The position numbers and the translations under genes are program-made. Positions 11,816 to 25,938 of a DNA stretch of 64,000 bases are shown one piece after another. Within the stretch, counting starts at the first letter, position 1; each line of letters opens with the position of its first letter. A model generated the notes under the pieces. The model worked only from the letters and a program-made list of their open reading frames with translations. It did no database searches and was not told the DNA's origin. Source of the stretch: Callaeas wilsoni (taxonomy: Eukaryota; Chordata; Aves; Passeriformes; Callaeidae); NCBI GenBank assembly GCA_013398955.1, contig VWPU01014059.1, positions 558,001-622,000 of the forward strand. The letters are read 5' to 3'.

Positions 11816-14800
11816 AAATTAACAATAACCACCTTGTTGAGTAGGGTAGGAAGCAGTGAGTAATGCTGAGGAAAGGAGACTATTTCAAACCTGGTCTTTT
11901 CCCTTGCTTTGGGTTTCTAATGACAGCCAGTATCAAACACCTCTGGATTCACAGCCTGGATGTATGTGCGATGTTATGTGTGACATACATGTGTCCAAAC
12001 CAGCCAAACCTGTCAGGAGATGCCCAAATAAGAATAAGCCAGAGACCTGCTCTGAGACAGCCTTAGCACAGCAACATCCAGCTCTGGCAGGATGACTGCA
12101 TTCCTAACTTACAAATTTGCAGCATATATAAATGAAAATTCACCCCTATAAACCTCAGGAGTCTAGTCAGAAGCCTATTCACCATTTGCTCCCTCTGTGA
12201 GGGTATTTCAGTAACTGCTAAAAGGAAATTCAGGCCCTCAGCAAGCTGACAGTGAGAGAGCTCATCTCCACTTTAATGTGATGTTAGGAAGTTAAAATCC
12301 ACATTTGTTCTTTAATGCCTAGAGTTAGGTAGGATTGTTTCTCCAGGTGTCTAAAGACTTTCCTAACAAATGCTTTCGTGCAGATGCCATGAGTTACTTC
12401 CTCATACTCATGCAGAGTTTAAATATACAAGAACTCTTCTTCTTCTGCTGTCCCTTAAGCAGCCCCTGGCACTAAAATTTCTTTTGCCTAATTTTCTAGG
12501 GTCTGGAAGAGCTAAGTGAAATAGAAAAATTATGAATATTAAGTCAGTCTTAAAACTGATCAATGGAAATCAAACCCACTCCAAATACAGCAATATCAAA
12601 ATGAAAGAAAAACCTGTCCATATTTCTTTATTAGTCAGAAATGAGAGCAGCAGAAAAAATGTTATGCTTTGTATGTCTTCAGTTTAGACAGGTGTAGCTC
12701 TTGGTCCTAATAATCTCGCTTCTGTAGGAACTTTCTTCCCAGAGTTCACAACATAATAGAGAACCGAGATTTAATAAAGTATTTATAGAACTCTGTTAAA
12801 ATAAGTAGCACTCTTTGCTCAGAAATCTCAGGTACTTTCTGTTCTGTTTCACTTCTGGTAAAGCTATCAGAGAAGAGTAGCCAGAAGAGGATCACCTCCT
12901 TCCAGAGATGGGGTGGGAACAGAGCTGGTGATAGGGAGTTGGAGGCCTCCCAGAGCAACTTCCTGCCTTGGATCCAGAGAAGGGGCCCTGGGAAGGTGTG
13001 AGATCATCCAGAGGACAGTGGCTGATGTGGACCCTGCATCAGGACCAAACATGGCTGAGACTGGAGTTTCCCCCAGTCTCTTCCTCTGGACTCTGCTGAA
13101 GTAGTATATGCTGAAAAGAAAGATGGCAGGCCAACAATGTTCATCATCCCTATTCTAAAAAGCCTGTCTACTCTTTTTTTTTTCTCTAAAAAACCATATT
13201 TTTTACACAGATTCAGTGAAAGGAATGCATACAGTACCAAATTACCATAGAGGAAGAAAAACATCAGGTATGCTATTTCAAATCCATATATTCGATATGA
13301 CATAGAAATAGGTTTGAATATATAAATCAAAGTCTGAAACCGATTAGAGATGAAATATTATTAATTTCTATTTTGGTTGTAACAACATTAGTTTAATGTC
13401 TTCCCTTTATAAGGTGAGTTAAATCCTATAAGCAAATTGACAAGAGATGTATTATCTTTAAAATAAAAATATAAAATGACATAAAATTACTTTCTTGGTG
13501 CCTTTGAGGTTTGATACAGTCCATAACACTGTGGTATAGACAAGCTACACTAACAAATTCCAGGAAGCCCATAATAGTAAAATTTGAGCTGTCACTATCC
13601 CAAAACACTGTGATGGCAGTGTAGGGCAATTCCTTATGTCCTCTTGTGTATGCCCCTGAAACTGTGACAAGAAGCTGTGCAGTTACAGGATATGGCAGCA
13701 CACAATTCCATGAAGGAAGCAGAACTTGGAAGCCAAGAAAGGAAATCATAACTTCATGAAGACTTTTTAAAAACAGTTTTTATGACATTTCTCAAACCTA
13801 TAGTACCTTTAAATCTAATCCAAGCTCCACTGAATGTAGAAATTGAAATTTTTTTGCAAGGCCCTGGATCAGAGTTCAGGCTACACCTATTCTTAAGTGT
13901 TCACTTTAGTGATTACCTGTCCATTGATTCATAAAAGGTACCAGTTGAATTTCACGTTCTAGCAGAAGCTAAAAAAATGCATGGGAAATAAAACCTTGTC
14001 ATTCTTTCATGTATGTAATTAAGTATCTTAATAGATAACAAGAAAACTGCAATTATTTGCAGCACATCAATCCTATAACTTCTTTTCCTATTTCCCCCTA
14101 GTCAATTTGCCATTCCCTAAGAACTCAATGCATAAAGCTTGAAACACACACCACAGAGAGGAAACCGATTCCTCTAGTAAATATTTCCTGTAAGCCAGTG
14201 GGATCAGCGTATCTCGAATGAACCCAAATCCGAAAGCATTTCTGATCAGCTGTTTCAGATAAAATTATTAGAAAAACATTTAATCTTTTTCTAACAGAAT
14301 GTGCAACTATGTAAATATCCCTATAATCAGAGTAGTTACAAAAGAAGAGTTAAATATTCACATATACCCTCTTACTTCAATATACTGTAATATCGTATGG
14401 CAGATTATAAATTTATATCTAGCTATCTTCCCCCTTGCCCCCCACAATTTCTTTACAGGTTCACCCATAAACATTGTTGTGTATAATCTGGGGTCACTGA
14501 GATGTCATACTGTAGAGTATTTATTACTTTAACTGAACTTTTTCTTCCCATGCAGTGATATAAATAAGAACATCAATGTTCTTTCCAGTAAGTAACATCA
14601 TGTTCTCACATTTCTTCTATATATCTAGACCATATTAAGAACCTGAATAACATAAGAGGTAAACAAGTTTATACATAACAGCCTACAAAGGCTCAAATCA
14701 GAAAAGAAACAACAAAAGCAAATTTATTGATGCTAGTGTTGGGATAGAAGTCTGTAGAACAGATTTTACCTAACAAATTAGTCTTTGTTCCAAAGCCCAG

Positions 14801-17394
14801 ATCTGATGCATAAATAAGTTTGAAGGAGAATAATGTGATGCAAGTTACATCTTCTGTCACTCTCTCAGCCCATAAATTATTCCAGCCTACCCTCTCACAA
14901 CCTAACAACCAATATGGAAATATTAGCAGCATCATCCCCTTTTGGTTTTTTGCCTATCACATCCATTTTGAAACTCTGTAAATATAGTGAGAAAAATTTA
15001 CGTGGATGAAAAAGTATGCATAATTCTGATATAACCCTACCCTTTCTCTAGAAACTCAGTTTAACTATTTTTTTCTTTGAAACTATTCCACAGTGTAAAA
15101 CTTGAGTGTTAACAACTGCAAAGCTTACATAATTCTCACACTTCCCAGTCAGTTTGTAAAGAGAGGGTACCTAGTATCTTCAGAGTCAGAAAGATACTTC
15201 ACCGTCCATGTGAAATATCGTAAATATTCCAAAAGCATATAATTTTGTAATACCGTGAATTACCTCTAAGTAAAAGTCAAGTCAATATTTTTTTTATCCA
15301 CTCCCCATAAACCCTTTCACTTTGTTACTCATCCAAAAAATATAAATACTAACTTGAAATGCAACATTCACAGCTCTGCACTGCAACATGCACAGCTCTG
15401 TAGTGTGTGCACACAAACATTCCCTCTTATCATTTTCTTTCATGCGTGATTTATCAGATGTCTATAATACAAGCATTTTGCCAGCATAGACAAGTAGAAC
15501 TTTATCCCACACAAGCAAAAACTTTTTTGAAAGCTGCATGTTATGACCCACCCTAAGTTTTCCCCACTCCTCAGTGAAACTCTCTGTGTTGACAAAACAG
15601 TTTTTATCTTCATAGCTAAGTTAATTAGTGATTACAAATGTTCATAACCCCTGGCAAAATACACTTGAAGTCTGTATTACAGGCAAGTTTCAGCTTTTTT
15701 TAGCATAGCTGTAGGATTTGTTTTGTGTGCTTGTGGTTCTTCAGAACTAGAAAAGAAGGGTAGTCTCCCACTTTCTTTTTTTCCTTCCAAAGAGAAAAAT
15801 CTTGTCAGCAATCAATCTCGAGCCTGTGTAACCAGCAGCAGGTTAATAGGTGACTGGTCCTTAGCTCAAGCAGTAATTTGTAGCACGTACCAAAAGTCAT
15901 ACACATATCAGCCTGTAAGGTATCACTTACTCTTATCTTACAAAGCTCTAAATTTAGAGACCTTATCTTTATGATGTAAACCCAGTGAAGGCAGGGAGGA
16001 ATTAATAAACCTTCACCTCAGTGACTTATGCTGCTGCTTTTCTGTTAGCAAAGGCATAGCTCCAGATCAGAGCTAATAGCTAGTCTGAGTTTTGCAGCCT
16101 CAACAGCCTTGAGACTTAAGGTCTACTTCTCTCCTGTCTTGTCTCCTGTAGGTCCATAAAATATGCAAGTGCAGACAAAGCATTAGATAATAAAGGACTG
16201 CCCTCATAAATAAACCTGAAATAGCAACTATCCCTATTCAAGTGGCACACAATGGACCCTAACCCCCTCCCACGATGCCTAATTTGATCATGCTTTGATC
16301 TAAACCAAAATACACAAAGCCATTTTCAGCTACTACAAGCATGGTTGGAATAGTTGTAACAACTGCTTTTGCTCGGGAGGCAGTTCTAGAACAGTGGAAA
16401 AGAAGGCTTTGTTCAGTGGTGAAACCAAAACCTTCCTTAAACTTGGACTGTTTTTAACAGTTCAAATAACTGCTAGGACTTTACAAGATAGAACTGTAAG
16501 AACTTTTAATATCTATTTATCTTAAAGTCTAGAAAGCAAAATATTTCATTAGAAAGTGTTAAAAATAAATATATTAAATTTTCCAATTTCCCTGAATACA
16601 TAATGTGGTGAAGCCAAGTTAAGTTCACAACATGTTTCAGAGTCACTGATTGCATTTTCTGCCAAAAAAACCCAACAAATAAAAAAACCCAAACAAACAA
16701 ACAAAAAAACTCAGCCCGAACTCTGCCTCCCCGCTCCCCAAAAGAACGTAGTCAACGCTTTGGCCAAAATATTTCACTTCGGTTTATTTACAATCTTCTT
16801 TAACTCTGATAAATTCTTCTATCACATGATGTACATGTGGAAAACATCTTTTCCATGATGTAAGCCTCCTAAATAGGTTCACGAATTTTATTTGGGAATC
16901 TTATAAGTGGTATTTTTAATGTTTGAGGACTTCTGTGACCTTGTATCTAAACCACTAGATTAGACATCAGGTTATCAGAGTATTCCAGCTAAAATTTATT
17001 CTAGTACCCTTCCCTTTTCCTGGATGGTTTCTAACATCCTCATCAATCTTGCTGTGATGTATTCTTAATCGAGACAGTGATCCTATGACTCATTATAGCA
17101 ATAATATTGCTTTTTTTTAAAGAATAAAATTAAAATCTAGTATTAAGCTCTTGTTCAAGTATATTTACTCTAATTATTTTCTGAAAAAATAGATATTTTA
17201 TCCTAAAACCCTATATTTCACTTATAGAATCATTATGCATCATTTAAATAACAAGGAAAATAACCCAAATTTTGAACATTTGTTCTTTAAGACATGAAGT
17301 AGTTCAACTGATGCTTCCTTGGCTCCTTATTGACCTGATATTTAGGTTCTTTTTTTATACCTATTTTAATTCTTATTCACGGTCTTTGATTTAT
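11816..17394. other. Unannotated DNA with one GC-richer block
   Basis: No gene or repeat family recognised. A clearly GC-richer block at about 12880-13110 stands out from AT-rich flanks and gives overlapping open frames on both strands (12867-13052 minus, 12913-13104 plus), which argues for composition and not coding. An A-rich tract with AAAC units lies at about 16660-16712. Open frames at 13426-13749 (minus) and 15723-15974 (plus) show no recognisable domain. Confidence 0.55.
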
Positions 17395-18090
17395 TTGGCA
17401 AGGTTTTGGTAGCTCTGAGGCCTCAAAGGTGGCTTCTCTGAAAACATCCCAGAAGCTTTTCCTATGTCTGACAGAACCAGTCTAGTCAGCTCCAGAAGGG
17501 ACCCACCACCGGCCAAAGCTGAGCCCATCAGACAGTCATAGAGCCTTGTGACATGTTTAAGAAGGGGTAAAAATACACCGTGCAAAGTTGCAGAGGGAGA
17601 GGAGTGAATATGAGAAAGAAACGACTCTGCAGACACCAAGATCAGTGCAAAGGATGAGGAGAGGATGCTCCAGCTGCCAGAGCAGAGGTTCCCCAGCAGC
17701 CCATGGAGGACCCCACGCTGGAGAAGGTGACTGTGCACAAAAGGAAGCTGTGACCCTGCAAGAGATCCTGTGTTGGAGCAAGACAGTCCCTGGCAGGACC
17801 CTGAAGAGAAGTCAGGAGTGAAGCTGAGCCCAAGAAGAAAGGAGGTGATTTTAGATTTGTTCTTATTTGTCATTATCCTATTCTGAATTGGATTTGCAAT
17901 AAATTAAATTAATTTCCTCAAACAGAGTCTGTTTAGCCTGCAAAGGTAATTAGTGAGTTATCTCTCCTTGCCCTTAACTTGACCAGTGAACTTTTCATTG
18001 TATTTTTCTCCCCCTGTGTTTTTGATGGAGAAGGGAGTGATAGAGTGGTTTGGTAGGCACCTGACAACCAGAAAAGGTCAATCCAGCACA
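17395..18090 (+). mobile_element. ERVL-like avian LTR remnant
   Basis: A GC-richer block resembling a long avian ERVL-type LTR, recognised from memory of the family pattern. Landmarks in order: a GGCCAAAGCTGAGCCCATCA-like segment near 17513; GTTTAAGAAGGGG near 17555 in the place of the usual TATTTAAGAAGGGG promoter core; degenerate GC-rich units containing ACGCTGGAG, CTGTGACCCTG and GTTGGAGCA (about 17690-17780); an AAGCTGAGCCC segment near 17822; CAATAAATTAAATTAA with the poly(A) signal at 17898-17903; and a terminal block ending near GTCAATCCAGCA at 18088. The right edge is clear; the left edge is uncertain by up to about 100 bp. It seems shorter than full-length relatives. The 160-codon frame at 17391-17873 is antisense to the LTR and is not a gene. 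Confidence 0.72.
17898..17903 (+). promoter_or_regulatory. Poly(A) signal of the ERVL-like LTR
   Basis: AATAAA within CAATAAATTAAATTAA, at the position it holds in related avian LTRs. It agrees with the plus-strand orientation of the element. Confidence 0.6.
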
Positions 18091-21000
18091 CTCACACACT
18101 GCTTTTCAAATCCATTGGAATTTTGGTATTCTTTCTTACATGGTCCAAATATACAAAGATGAGAGAAGAGCACAGCCTTCTTTTGGTCAGCATAGGCCAC
18201 TGCTTGAAGACTTTTTTGATTCTAGTATAAATCCCAACACAGGAAGAAAACCAAAACTTAATTATTGAATTATTGCTACTTCCTGGCAATAATTACCAAG
18301 TTGCAGGGAAAAAAAACTATTGTAAAAGAAACATAAATAATATTGGGGTCTTTGAAATGTTAGTTTCATTTGAATTATCTTGGCTATTGTGCAGAGTCAT
18401 GTGAGTCCAAGAGATCGTTTAAAATACATGTTTATAAGGATTCGTCTCACTGACATCACAGAGAATTTATGAGGTATGTTAGCCTCTCAATGTCAGTGGA
18501 GCTGAGGCAGACATTTTGGCACTAGGGGTATTAAAAAGCTTTGCTCAAAATTAAATTTTAATATGTAGACTATTTGCAGTTATCAGGATTGAGTGCTTCT
18601 GGATCATAGCTCTGAACAGAGTACCTAGATTGAGTATTGTCCTCTTCAGGCACGCAGTTCTTCATTTACATTAGATCTGAGATGACTGAAAGCAACTTGT
18701 AGCTTTATGTGTTCACAAAGCCCAGCTCCGCTTATCCACACTAACTTGTACCAACCACAGACACCCACTGGTGCCACTCACTGGCAGCCAATTTGGGGCT
18801 GCCTTCAAAGCCTTCCTCAGAACAATCAAGATTGTCTCATTGTTCTGATATCAGCATATATGCAAAAATTCTATGTTTCCAATTCAAGAAAGTTCAAAAG
18901 ACACATTCACATCACAAGGAAAAAAGAAACAAAAGTGTGTTTTCCCTTGGCATGCTCACTACTTTGCCCTGCGCCTGTCGTAGAACATTCAGAACAGTGG
19001 ATCTTACGCTGAGATATTTGTTAATACTGTTTAGGAATACCATAAGGCATTTCTTTAGCTCTGTCTCCATTACTTCAACTCCAGGATTTACAATTCTAGA
19101 ACATAGCCTAAAACACAGAAGTTCTTAACTGAGGCACAGCTGAGCTTTTCCTTTATGAAGATTGAGTAAAAGACTTTTGTCACTTCAAGAAGAAACAACC
19201 AACACAGAAAGCAATACTTGCCTTAATAAATGAGATCACCTATCTTTTTGCTGTTATCTAGTGTTGTGGCACTAAAATTGTTCAGATGCATTAGAAGTTT
19301 GAAGGAGAGAAAAAATCCTATTGTCCATGAATGAAAATTACCTATACTTCCTTATCTCTGTAGACAGTTTTATTAGATCCTAAAACATTACTACAATTAA
19401 CTTTTGACTATTTTTAGTTTAGTGATCCTCCAAAAGTATTGGAAAACAGGCAGAAAAATACGTAAGCAGATACAAGAAGAAAAAGTAATTTTAATATATG
19501 AAATTTTAAATTTCCTTATTCTATAAATCTCTTCCTGAGATGAAAAGATGATCCCACTTGGTTAACCATGTCTGAAGTAGGTTATGGGATTATGGAAGCC
19601 TTATGGGATTAGAACGAGGATTAGCATATAATTGTTCAAAAAAGCATGAAATCCTTTCCATAGTTGTGGTTTGGAAAAGCCTTGTATGCCCTATTATTGT
19701 CTATGTTCTTTTGTGCATTTTTCTAATGTGGAATTTGAAATTCAAGAAACAATAGTATTAAGAAGTGTTTTTTTCATTGTTTTTTCCCAATAACACCATT
19801 TTGAGCAACAAATAACAAATTATTTCAGAAGGGATTAATAAGTGATCTTCTAGAGAATGAACAAACAATTCAAAGTGAAGAAACTGGGCAAGGAGGAAAT
19901 ACATGATGTTGGTTTCTTAGACAACTTTGGCCCTAGTAACATGGAACACATTCCATTCCAAAACCAAAGGATTCTATTGCATTTGTTCTATTTGATTCTA
20001 TTGCATAGGTTGTCCAAAAGAGTTAGGAAAACCGCTTATAAAATATATAACATCTGCAAATCTCGGTTGCCTAATTCTTCATCCTGTTGCCCCAGTACAA
20101 ACCCTAACTCAAGGACATAGCGGAATGGTGATGGGTTTTCCTCCTATAGGAATAGTTTAATTAGGCTCAGTGAGAAAAACTGATATGTGTATGTGAAATC
20201 GGTTTAGTGATCTTTAATGCCAAAGGAGACTGCAATCTGCATTATAGCATTTCAAATGATTTTCTAACTTTGTAGAATTTGTTTATGCCATTATTTGACA
20301 CCGCAAAAGCAAGATTTCTAACAGATTTATGATTGCATTAGAATTTTTAGGAACATTAATGCAAGCCCACTAAAGCCTACACCAAGGCATGTACGTAAGT
20401 TAAAATTTGCTATAGTCCTTGCATTTGTTAACATTCAGAATCAAAGTGCTGTCTAGTCCCACAGAGATATTTTGATTTCTGAATGCAAGTATAAGGTGAA
20501 TGCAAGTATAAGACGAATGCAGATGCACTCACGCTGTAAAGTTTTCTGAATGTCTTCACATGGACAAATGCATAGCTGCTTTGTGTGTGTGACTAGTTTT
20601 CCTTCAATTCAATAGGATACTAGTAGAACTAGCATTTCAAAATGTAGGGAAACAAAACAAGACCAAAAAAAACTTATTTATTAAATCAACTCTTTCTAAA
20701 GTGAAAAACAGGAGACTACTCTTTTTCTTTCTAGTGCTTTATACTTAGTACTCTCATTCATTGTTTCAGCTTCCATTGATTTTAGATTTCTGCAAATGTT
20801 TTTTTCCTTTCAGCCACCACTGTAGCATCAACAAGCTACTAGATATCTGACAATATTGAATGACTAGACATGTTTATATAAAAGAAAGAAAAAATTAAAA
20901 TCTTGTTAATAATTTCAGTACTCTTAATATTTCTTGGCTTTTTAACTCTTTAACAAAATTCACAAGCACATCATCTCTCATGCATCATTAAACATTTTAA

Positions 21001-24000
21001 GAGATGGTGGTGTCTAAACTATAATCTATCACTGAAGTAGCTGCAGTGGACAGCCACGGCATTCAGCAGAAGTCTACTTTTCAGAATATACACATGCCAC
21101 TCTAATTAATCTCCAGTGGCAACATACAAAGCAATCTTCAGGTTCTGATTTTGGTTACCAGAAATTTTGCCATTGTTTTAGGTATTGCTAATCTTTTTTT
21201 TTACTTGCATACACTAAATGTGTTGTATTTTTGTTCTCCTTCCCCAGTGCATGTTTTGGGTACTTTGGGACAGAGAACGATTTTTACTCTGTAGCGTTAG
21301 AACAGATGTCTCCAACATTGATTTAAGGAGCAGATGAAACATAGTAGGTGTCTGCCCTACAGTTAGCCAGGCAAAGTGACAGCCTCTGCCCGCACTAGGT
21401 CACACAGGACACACAGGGCAGGGAAAGCCGCCCCAGCTGTATTTTTGGGGACTAGTGTCCGGCTATACAGCAGCGACATGGTTACAAAGGCAGTTTTGCT
21501 CTGCTACAAAAGCCCGTGTACCATATAGGCATGGTTATCATGATGGTCAGCTGTAAGTACAGCTGAGAAGCTGGAGAGTAACAGTGACACCAAACCCATT
21601 TAATATCTTTGAGACATTTTTACAGTGGCTAGCCTAGTATAGGTTCAAACTAAGAGATCCAAGGAACTACAAGGGAAGCAACCTAACACTGAAATACTCA
21701 TTTAACAGTACTATGATATGCATCTAGTATTTTCTGCCCTCTCAAAAATACACCATTTTACCTAAAAAAGCATAGCATAAAAATATTGTCCTTCTATCTC
21801 CTCTCAAAAGTGTAGTTGTTATGTTCAGTTTTGTCCGAAAATACTAAATACAACAAACCGCAACTGTGTTCTGTATGATTCTCTAAAATTTAGTTTCAGT
21901 TCTTTCTGCATAAGCTTCCATTTTCTTCTAGATTTGAAGAGAAATGACAGTAGTTTTCAGCCAAAAATACAACAGGGGTTACAACTTCTTGTTCTTTTCA
22001 AAAACCTAAGAGAAAAATATTTAGCCACTAGAAGACATCTTCTCTCTAGAATTTATAATCCATTTTTCCTTTGCCTGGACCAGCTTGTGATTGGGGTACA
22101 TGATGAGAAAGTACAACCTAGGAGTAGAATTATTTGTAATGACTATATCAATGCAGTAGACTCTTTCTTATTTCCCCAATTTCCCCACTCCCACACACAC
22201 TTTCACTGTAAGCAGTGTTTTGCAAAAATCTTGATGGCAAAGTCTGTCAGCTCTGACACAGCTGGTGGTATTGAGAGGAGGATGCTGAAACTTCTTCATT
22301 CTTCTGATAAATTACTACAGCTAAGACAGCTCCTTATAACATTGTCATTTGAAGCTGACTCCCTCTTCTCCTTTCAAGTCTGATTGCTTTTATTTCTTTG
22401 CTATTCTATGACCAACAAAGATTTGAAACACAGAAGACGCAGGTGGCTCTGATATTACCGCTGTGGGCAAAGTATCAGGTATCTCCAAAGGGCTGTGTCC
22501 CACTCTCTGATATATAAGATATTCCAAGCCTTTCATCTGAAGCATGCAATGAGAACACTTGATCCTTGGATGTTGCTTTGCTGTCTACATTAATATTGAA
22601 AGCCTGGTTTCTTGTGCTTCGTTTGTTGATTGTCACAGTTGAACGTCTACCTCTGTGTATAGCTTTCAGTATATGAACAAGGAATCATTGGGTTCACTTT
22701 GAAAACAGAAGTCATGTACACTGACAACCTTGTACATCCATAGTGACAGATGTGTGTAAGGAAAGTAAATTAAATTCTTAGCTAAGGAAAGATTATTCTG
22801 AGACTCAATATATTCGTAATTTTATTGAGCTCCCCCAAGAGTTTAGTGGTTTGATATTCTGCATGATACAGACTTGCACACATAGAGTGGCACATATACC
22901 TTGTACATGTAATTCTAGTCAAGAATTACATTTGTCTTTCAATTGGAAAGCACCTAGACCACTTTAACTATTTAATCTTGTTTTACGATAAATGTCACAT
23001 AAAAAGAAAAGAGTATTGCACTCCCTTCTTCATTAATTAACTAAGACTGCTTTATGTGTCCAGGGATGCAATCATATTGCAATATATTTACTGAATAGTA
23101 AAAAATGGATATCCTCACAACTGTATAAATCAACATTTAGGTCATGATTTTAGCAGTTTAGCAAAAACAAATTGTAGATATCATCCTTTTTCTCAGTCAT
23201 TATGATTGACCTTCATGTGAAAAAAAGATCATAAGTATTACTTTCTTCTTTTAAGGGGAAAAAGTCCTTGATCATATTCTTGACAGCATCTTTCATAGTT
23301 TCTACAGAAGTGTAGAAGCCCTTCTCTTCAGATAGGCTAAAAAAGTCTATCTAAGCACCAGCTCACTGTGCTCACACAAAGGTGAAGGATGCAGAGGATC
23401 ACTCCCATACTATGTGAGAAAATGAATCTACTTCTCTGTATTCCTTTCAAGGAAGAAGTATAGCACAGCCATTCCTGAACTATTTGAAGTCTTTCTTTTG
23501 TGGAGGAGACAAACATGCAAAGCACTGCATCCAGTTCACCCTGCCCAGCTTCATTCTCCAGAGTGAACACTGCCATCAGATTTTTCCTTGCTCCTACCCT
23601 GAAAATCTTCTTTGGCATTCAAGAGATCCAGCTGCTCTGTCTGACCTAGTTCTGGACTAGGCCTGACCTCTCTAGTCCTTGCTCAGGCACTCCAGGGATC
23701 AATAGCACCTTACCAAGGCATGCCACTTTGAGAACCTTTGCTGTTCTGTGTTGGCTTACAGCAGTAGAATGTCGATCACACCCAGGCTGGAAGAGCTTCC
23801 AGTATTTACGCTCACTCAGCCTTGTGTGTCAGAGCTTTATGAGTGCCTTTTAAGTCTGCAGTTAAGTCATTCTATGATATGCAGCTGGTAGGTGGAGGAA
23901 ACATAATTATAAAGTAGGTAGTGTGATTTCTGACCAACTATTGCGTGCTTTTACCATGCAACCTGGAATTCCTCTTTCCATCAGATAAACTATCTCTGCA

Positions 24001-25164
24001 TGGTTCTAGTACACAATCTGTGGTGTCTGACGTCCCCTACACATGTGGCAGAGACAACGTGTTTTTATTAACCAGTACATATAACAGATAAAATAGACTT
24101 AAAAGCGGAAAAAAAAAAAAAACTTGTCATGTTTGTATGGATCTGGAAAAAACCAGAGTATTAATTTTTTGAATGATTAATCCTACTTGGGCATTTTCTA
24201 ATTTTCCAGAGAATATGAATTCAAAAAATCATGGATTACTTAATTAATATAAATGCTAAAAAATCTGAACTGAAATCCGTATAAAAAAGTATTCCTAGAG
24301 ATTATTACAGCTGTATTAGGATTGAAAGATGAGATTATTTAAAATTTGGGAAAAGAAAAACCTTTCTGACAAGGGTATTTTTTCTTTCCAGGAATTTGGG
24401 TGTTGTTTTTTTTTTTCTCTACAGTTAGTTGTTTCCCTGTCGTTCTATCATCTTATCAAACTAGTGCTCAAATCCACAAATTTATTTGGATGCATATTAA
24501 TTATTCATATTATTATAATATTTTGTCTTTTTATTAAATAGGACTTCTGACTAATATATGAGCATATCTCTTTTATTACTTTCCCAAGTGTCTAGAAGTT
24601 CAGATTCAGTCTGAGCTTCAGAAGTTTAAACTGATTTTCAGTATAAAGAAGTTAAATGAATGCACTATATAGCTCTTGCAGAATTTGGAAATGTCCAGTA
24701 GAACTATTTTTTTGTGATAATTAGCCATCTATTTTTCTGATGAGATTTTCAGAAAGCAAATAGAGGTTTTGCCAAAACTATTGACTTTGGAACACTGATT
24801 ATTTTTCATAAGTTATGATAAAAGTAGTCATACCAAATGCAAATGACTGTAACTTTTCCAAGGCTTAGCATAGCTAGAGAGGTTTTGCATAGAGCAAGCT
24901 TCTTAAGCGCTCAAAAGCAATTGATACCTCTAAGATGTTATAATCCACCTGATGAAGATTTAATTAAATAATATTGGTGATTCTGAGTTTTGTGAGACAT
25001 ATTACAAAGTTTAAGAGAGTCACAAAGTAAATATGTCTTCATTGGTGATGTATACGTAGATAGTCTATTCTAGCCATATGTGGTAGTTTCTTTTCTGACT
25101 GCCAATATTCAACTATTGACTATAACTTTCCACCAAATTCCTGTATTTTCTCTTCAAGTTGCAG
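18091..25164. other. Unannotated AT-rich DNA with a small minisatellite
   Basis: No gene recognised. A 17-bp unit beginning GAATGCAAGTATAAG occurs about 2.4 times at 20481-20521. A short perfect inverted repeat, AGCTGTA-AG-TACAGCT, lies near 21549-21564 in a somewhat GC-richer patch (21240-21590). The 149-codon open frame at 21934-22383 has no recognised domain, signal peptide or membrane segment. A 14-A tract is at 24109-24122. Confidence 0.55.
20481..20521. repeat. 17-bp tandem repeat, 2.4 copies
   Basis: Units start at 20481, 20498 and 20515, each beginning GAATGC. The first two differ only in their last bases. This is a small local duplication. Confidence 0.85.
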
Positions 25165-25248
25165 GTAGATAAAGAACAAAGCATACATGAAGAACTTGTA
25201 AGAAATTACACAGCAGAACATGCTGGAACTAAAAATGGATATGCTCAG
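25165..25248 (+). other. Candidate 84-bp coding exon, gene unknown
   Basis: A pyrimidine-rich tract ends in TTGCAG at 25159-25164, followed by 84 bp and a CAG|GTATCA donor at 25249. The length is a multiple of three. Exactly one forward frame is open, starting at the first exon base: 28 residues beginning VDKEQSIHEELVRNY and ending GTKNGYAQ. The other two frames stop almost at once, as expected for a phase-0 exon. The peptide is polar and charged, unlike the Phe/Leu/Ser/Lys-rich chance frames around it. I do not recognise the protein. No partner exons can be proved, so this remains a hypothesis. Confidence 0.3.
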
Positions 25249-25938
25249 GTATCAACATTTTCTAAGAGTGCCTGAGTTTGGGCAAAGTTATCATTTCTCA
25301 CACCTCTAACAGGCAGCAATAAAATTGCAAACTCTGGCTCTAGCCAAACATTTATAATATGCCTACTTGCTAATGACTTCCCTGGGATTGCTTATTTTAT
25401 ACAAAGAATAAGATATGGAACATAAATTGACAAGAGAAAAAGATGACATGCAACACTGAGATTTTTGTGAAGAAAATCTTTCTCAGAATAAAGGTTTTGT
25501 TCATCTTGTTAGCTTGACAATTTGTACAGGCTTTCAAGATATGAATGTTAAATATAACTATGTTAATTCTTAAGTTATGAGTTTAATGCTAGTGACTTCT
25601 GGGGAAGTTTTCTTCAAGTAAAGACATCCTGAACCCTAGATAAAAAAGGATTATAGAGTACTAACCTGGATCTCTTCCAAGAGGGAACTATACTCAGAGC
25701 AAATGACATTCTTCCCCAGCTACTTGCTAGAGCTCTAGTTCAGATACCAGCTGAGATTGGTGCATCTCGTTTAATAAGGACTACGGAATATGGCTAGAGA
25801 ACAATGGTAATCTGATAGGCTTGGAGTCTGACCCTGCATTTTTTAATCTGCCAGAGCTCTCTTAGAAAGAAGTGCTGTCTATCCTGTGGTAGGTCTGAGC
25901 ACTCTGCTTCTTAGTATTAAATTAGTAATGAAGCTCAA

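Noticed and set aside
17391..17873. 160-codon minus-strand open frame
   Set aside because: It is antisense to the ERVL-like LTR, and a second and a third minus-strand frame are also open there.
21549..21564. Perfect 7-bp inverted repeat
   Set aside because: Too short to be notable in 64 kb.
21934..22383. 149-codon plus-strand open frame
   Set aside because: No recognised family, no splice context and no codon pattern distinct from the background. A chance frame of this size is plausible in 64 kb.
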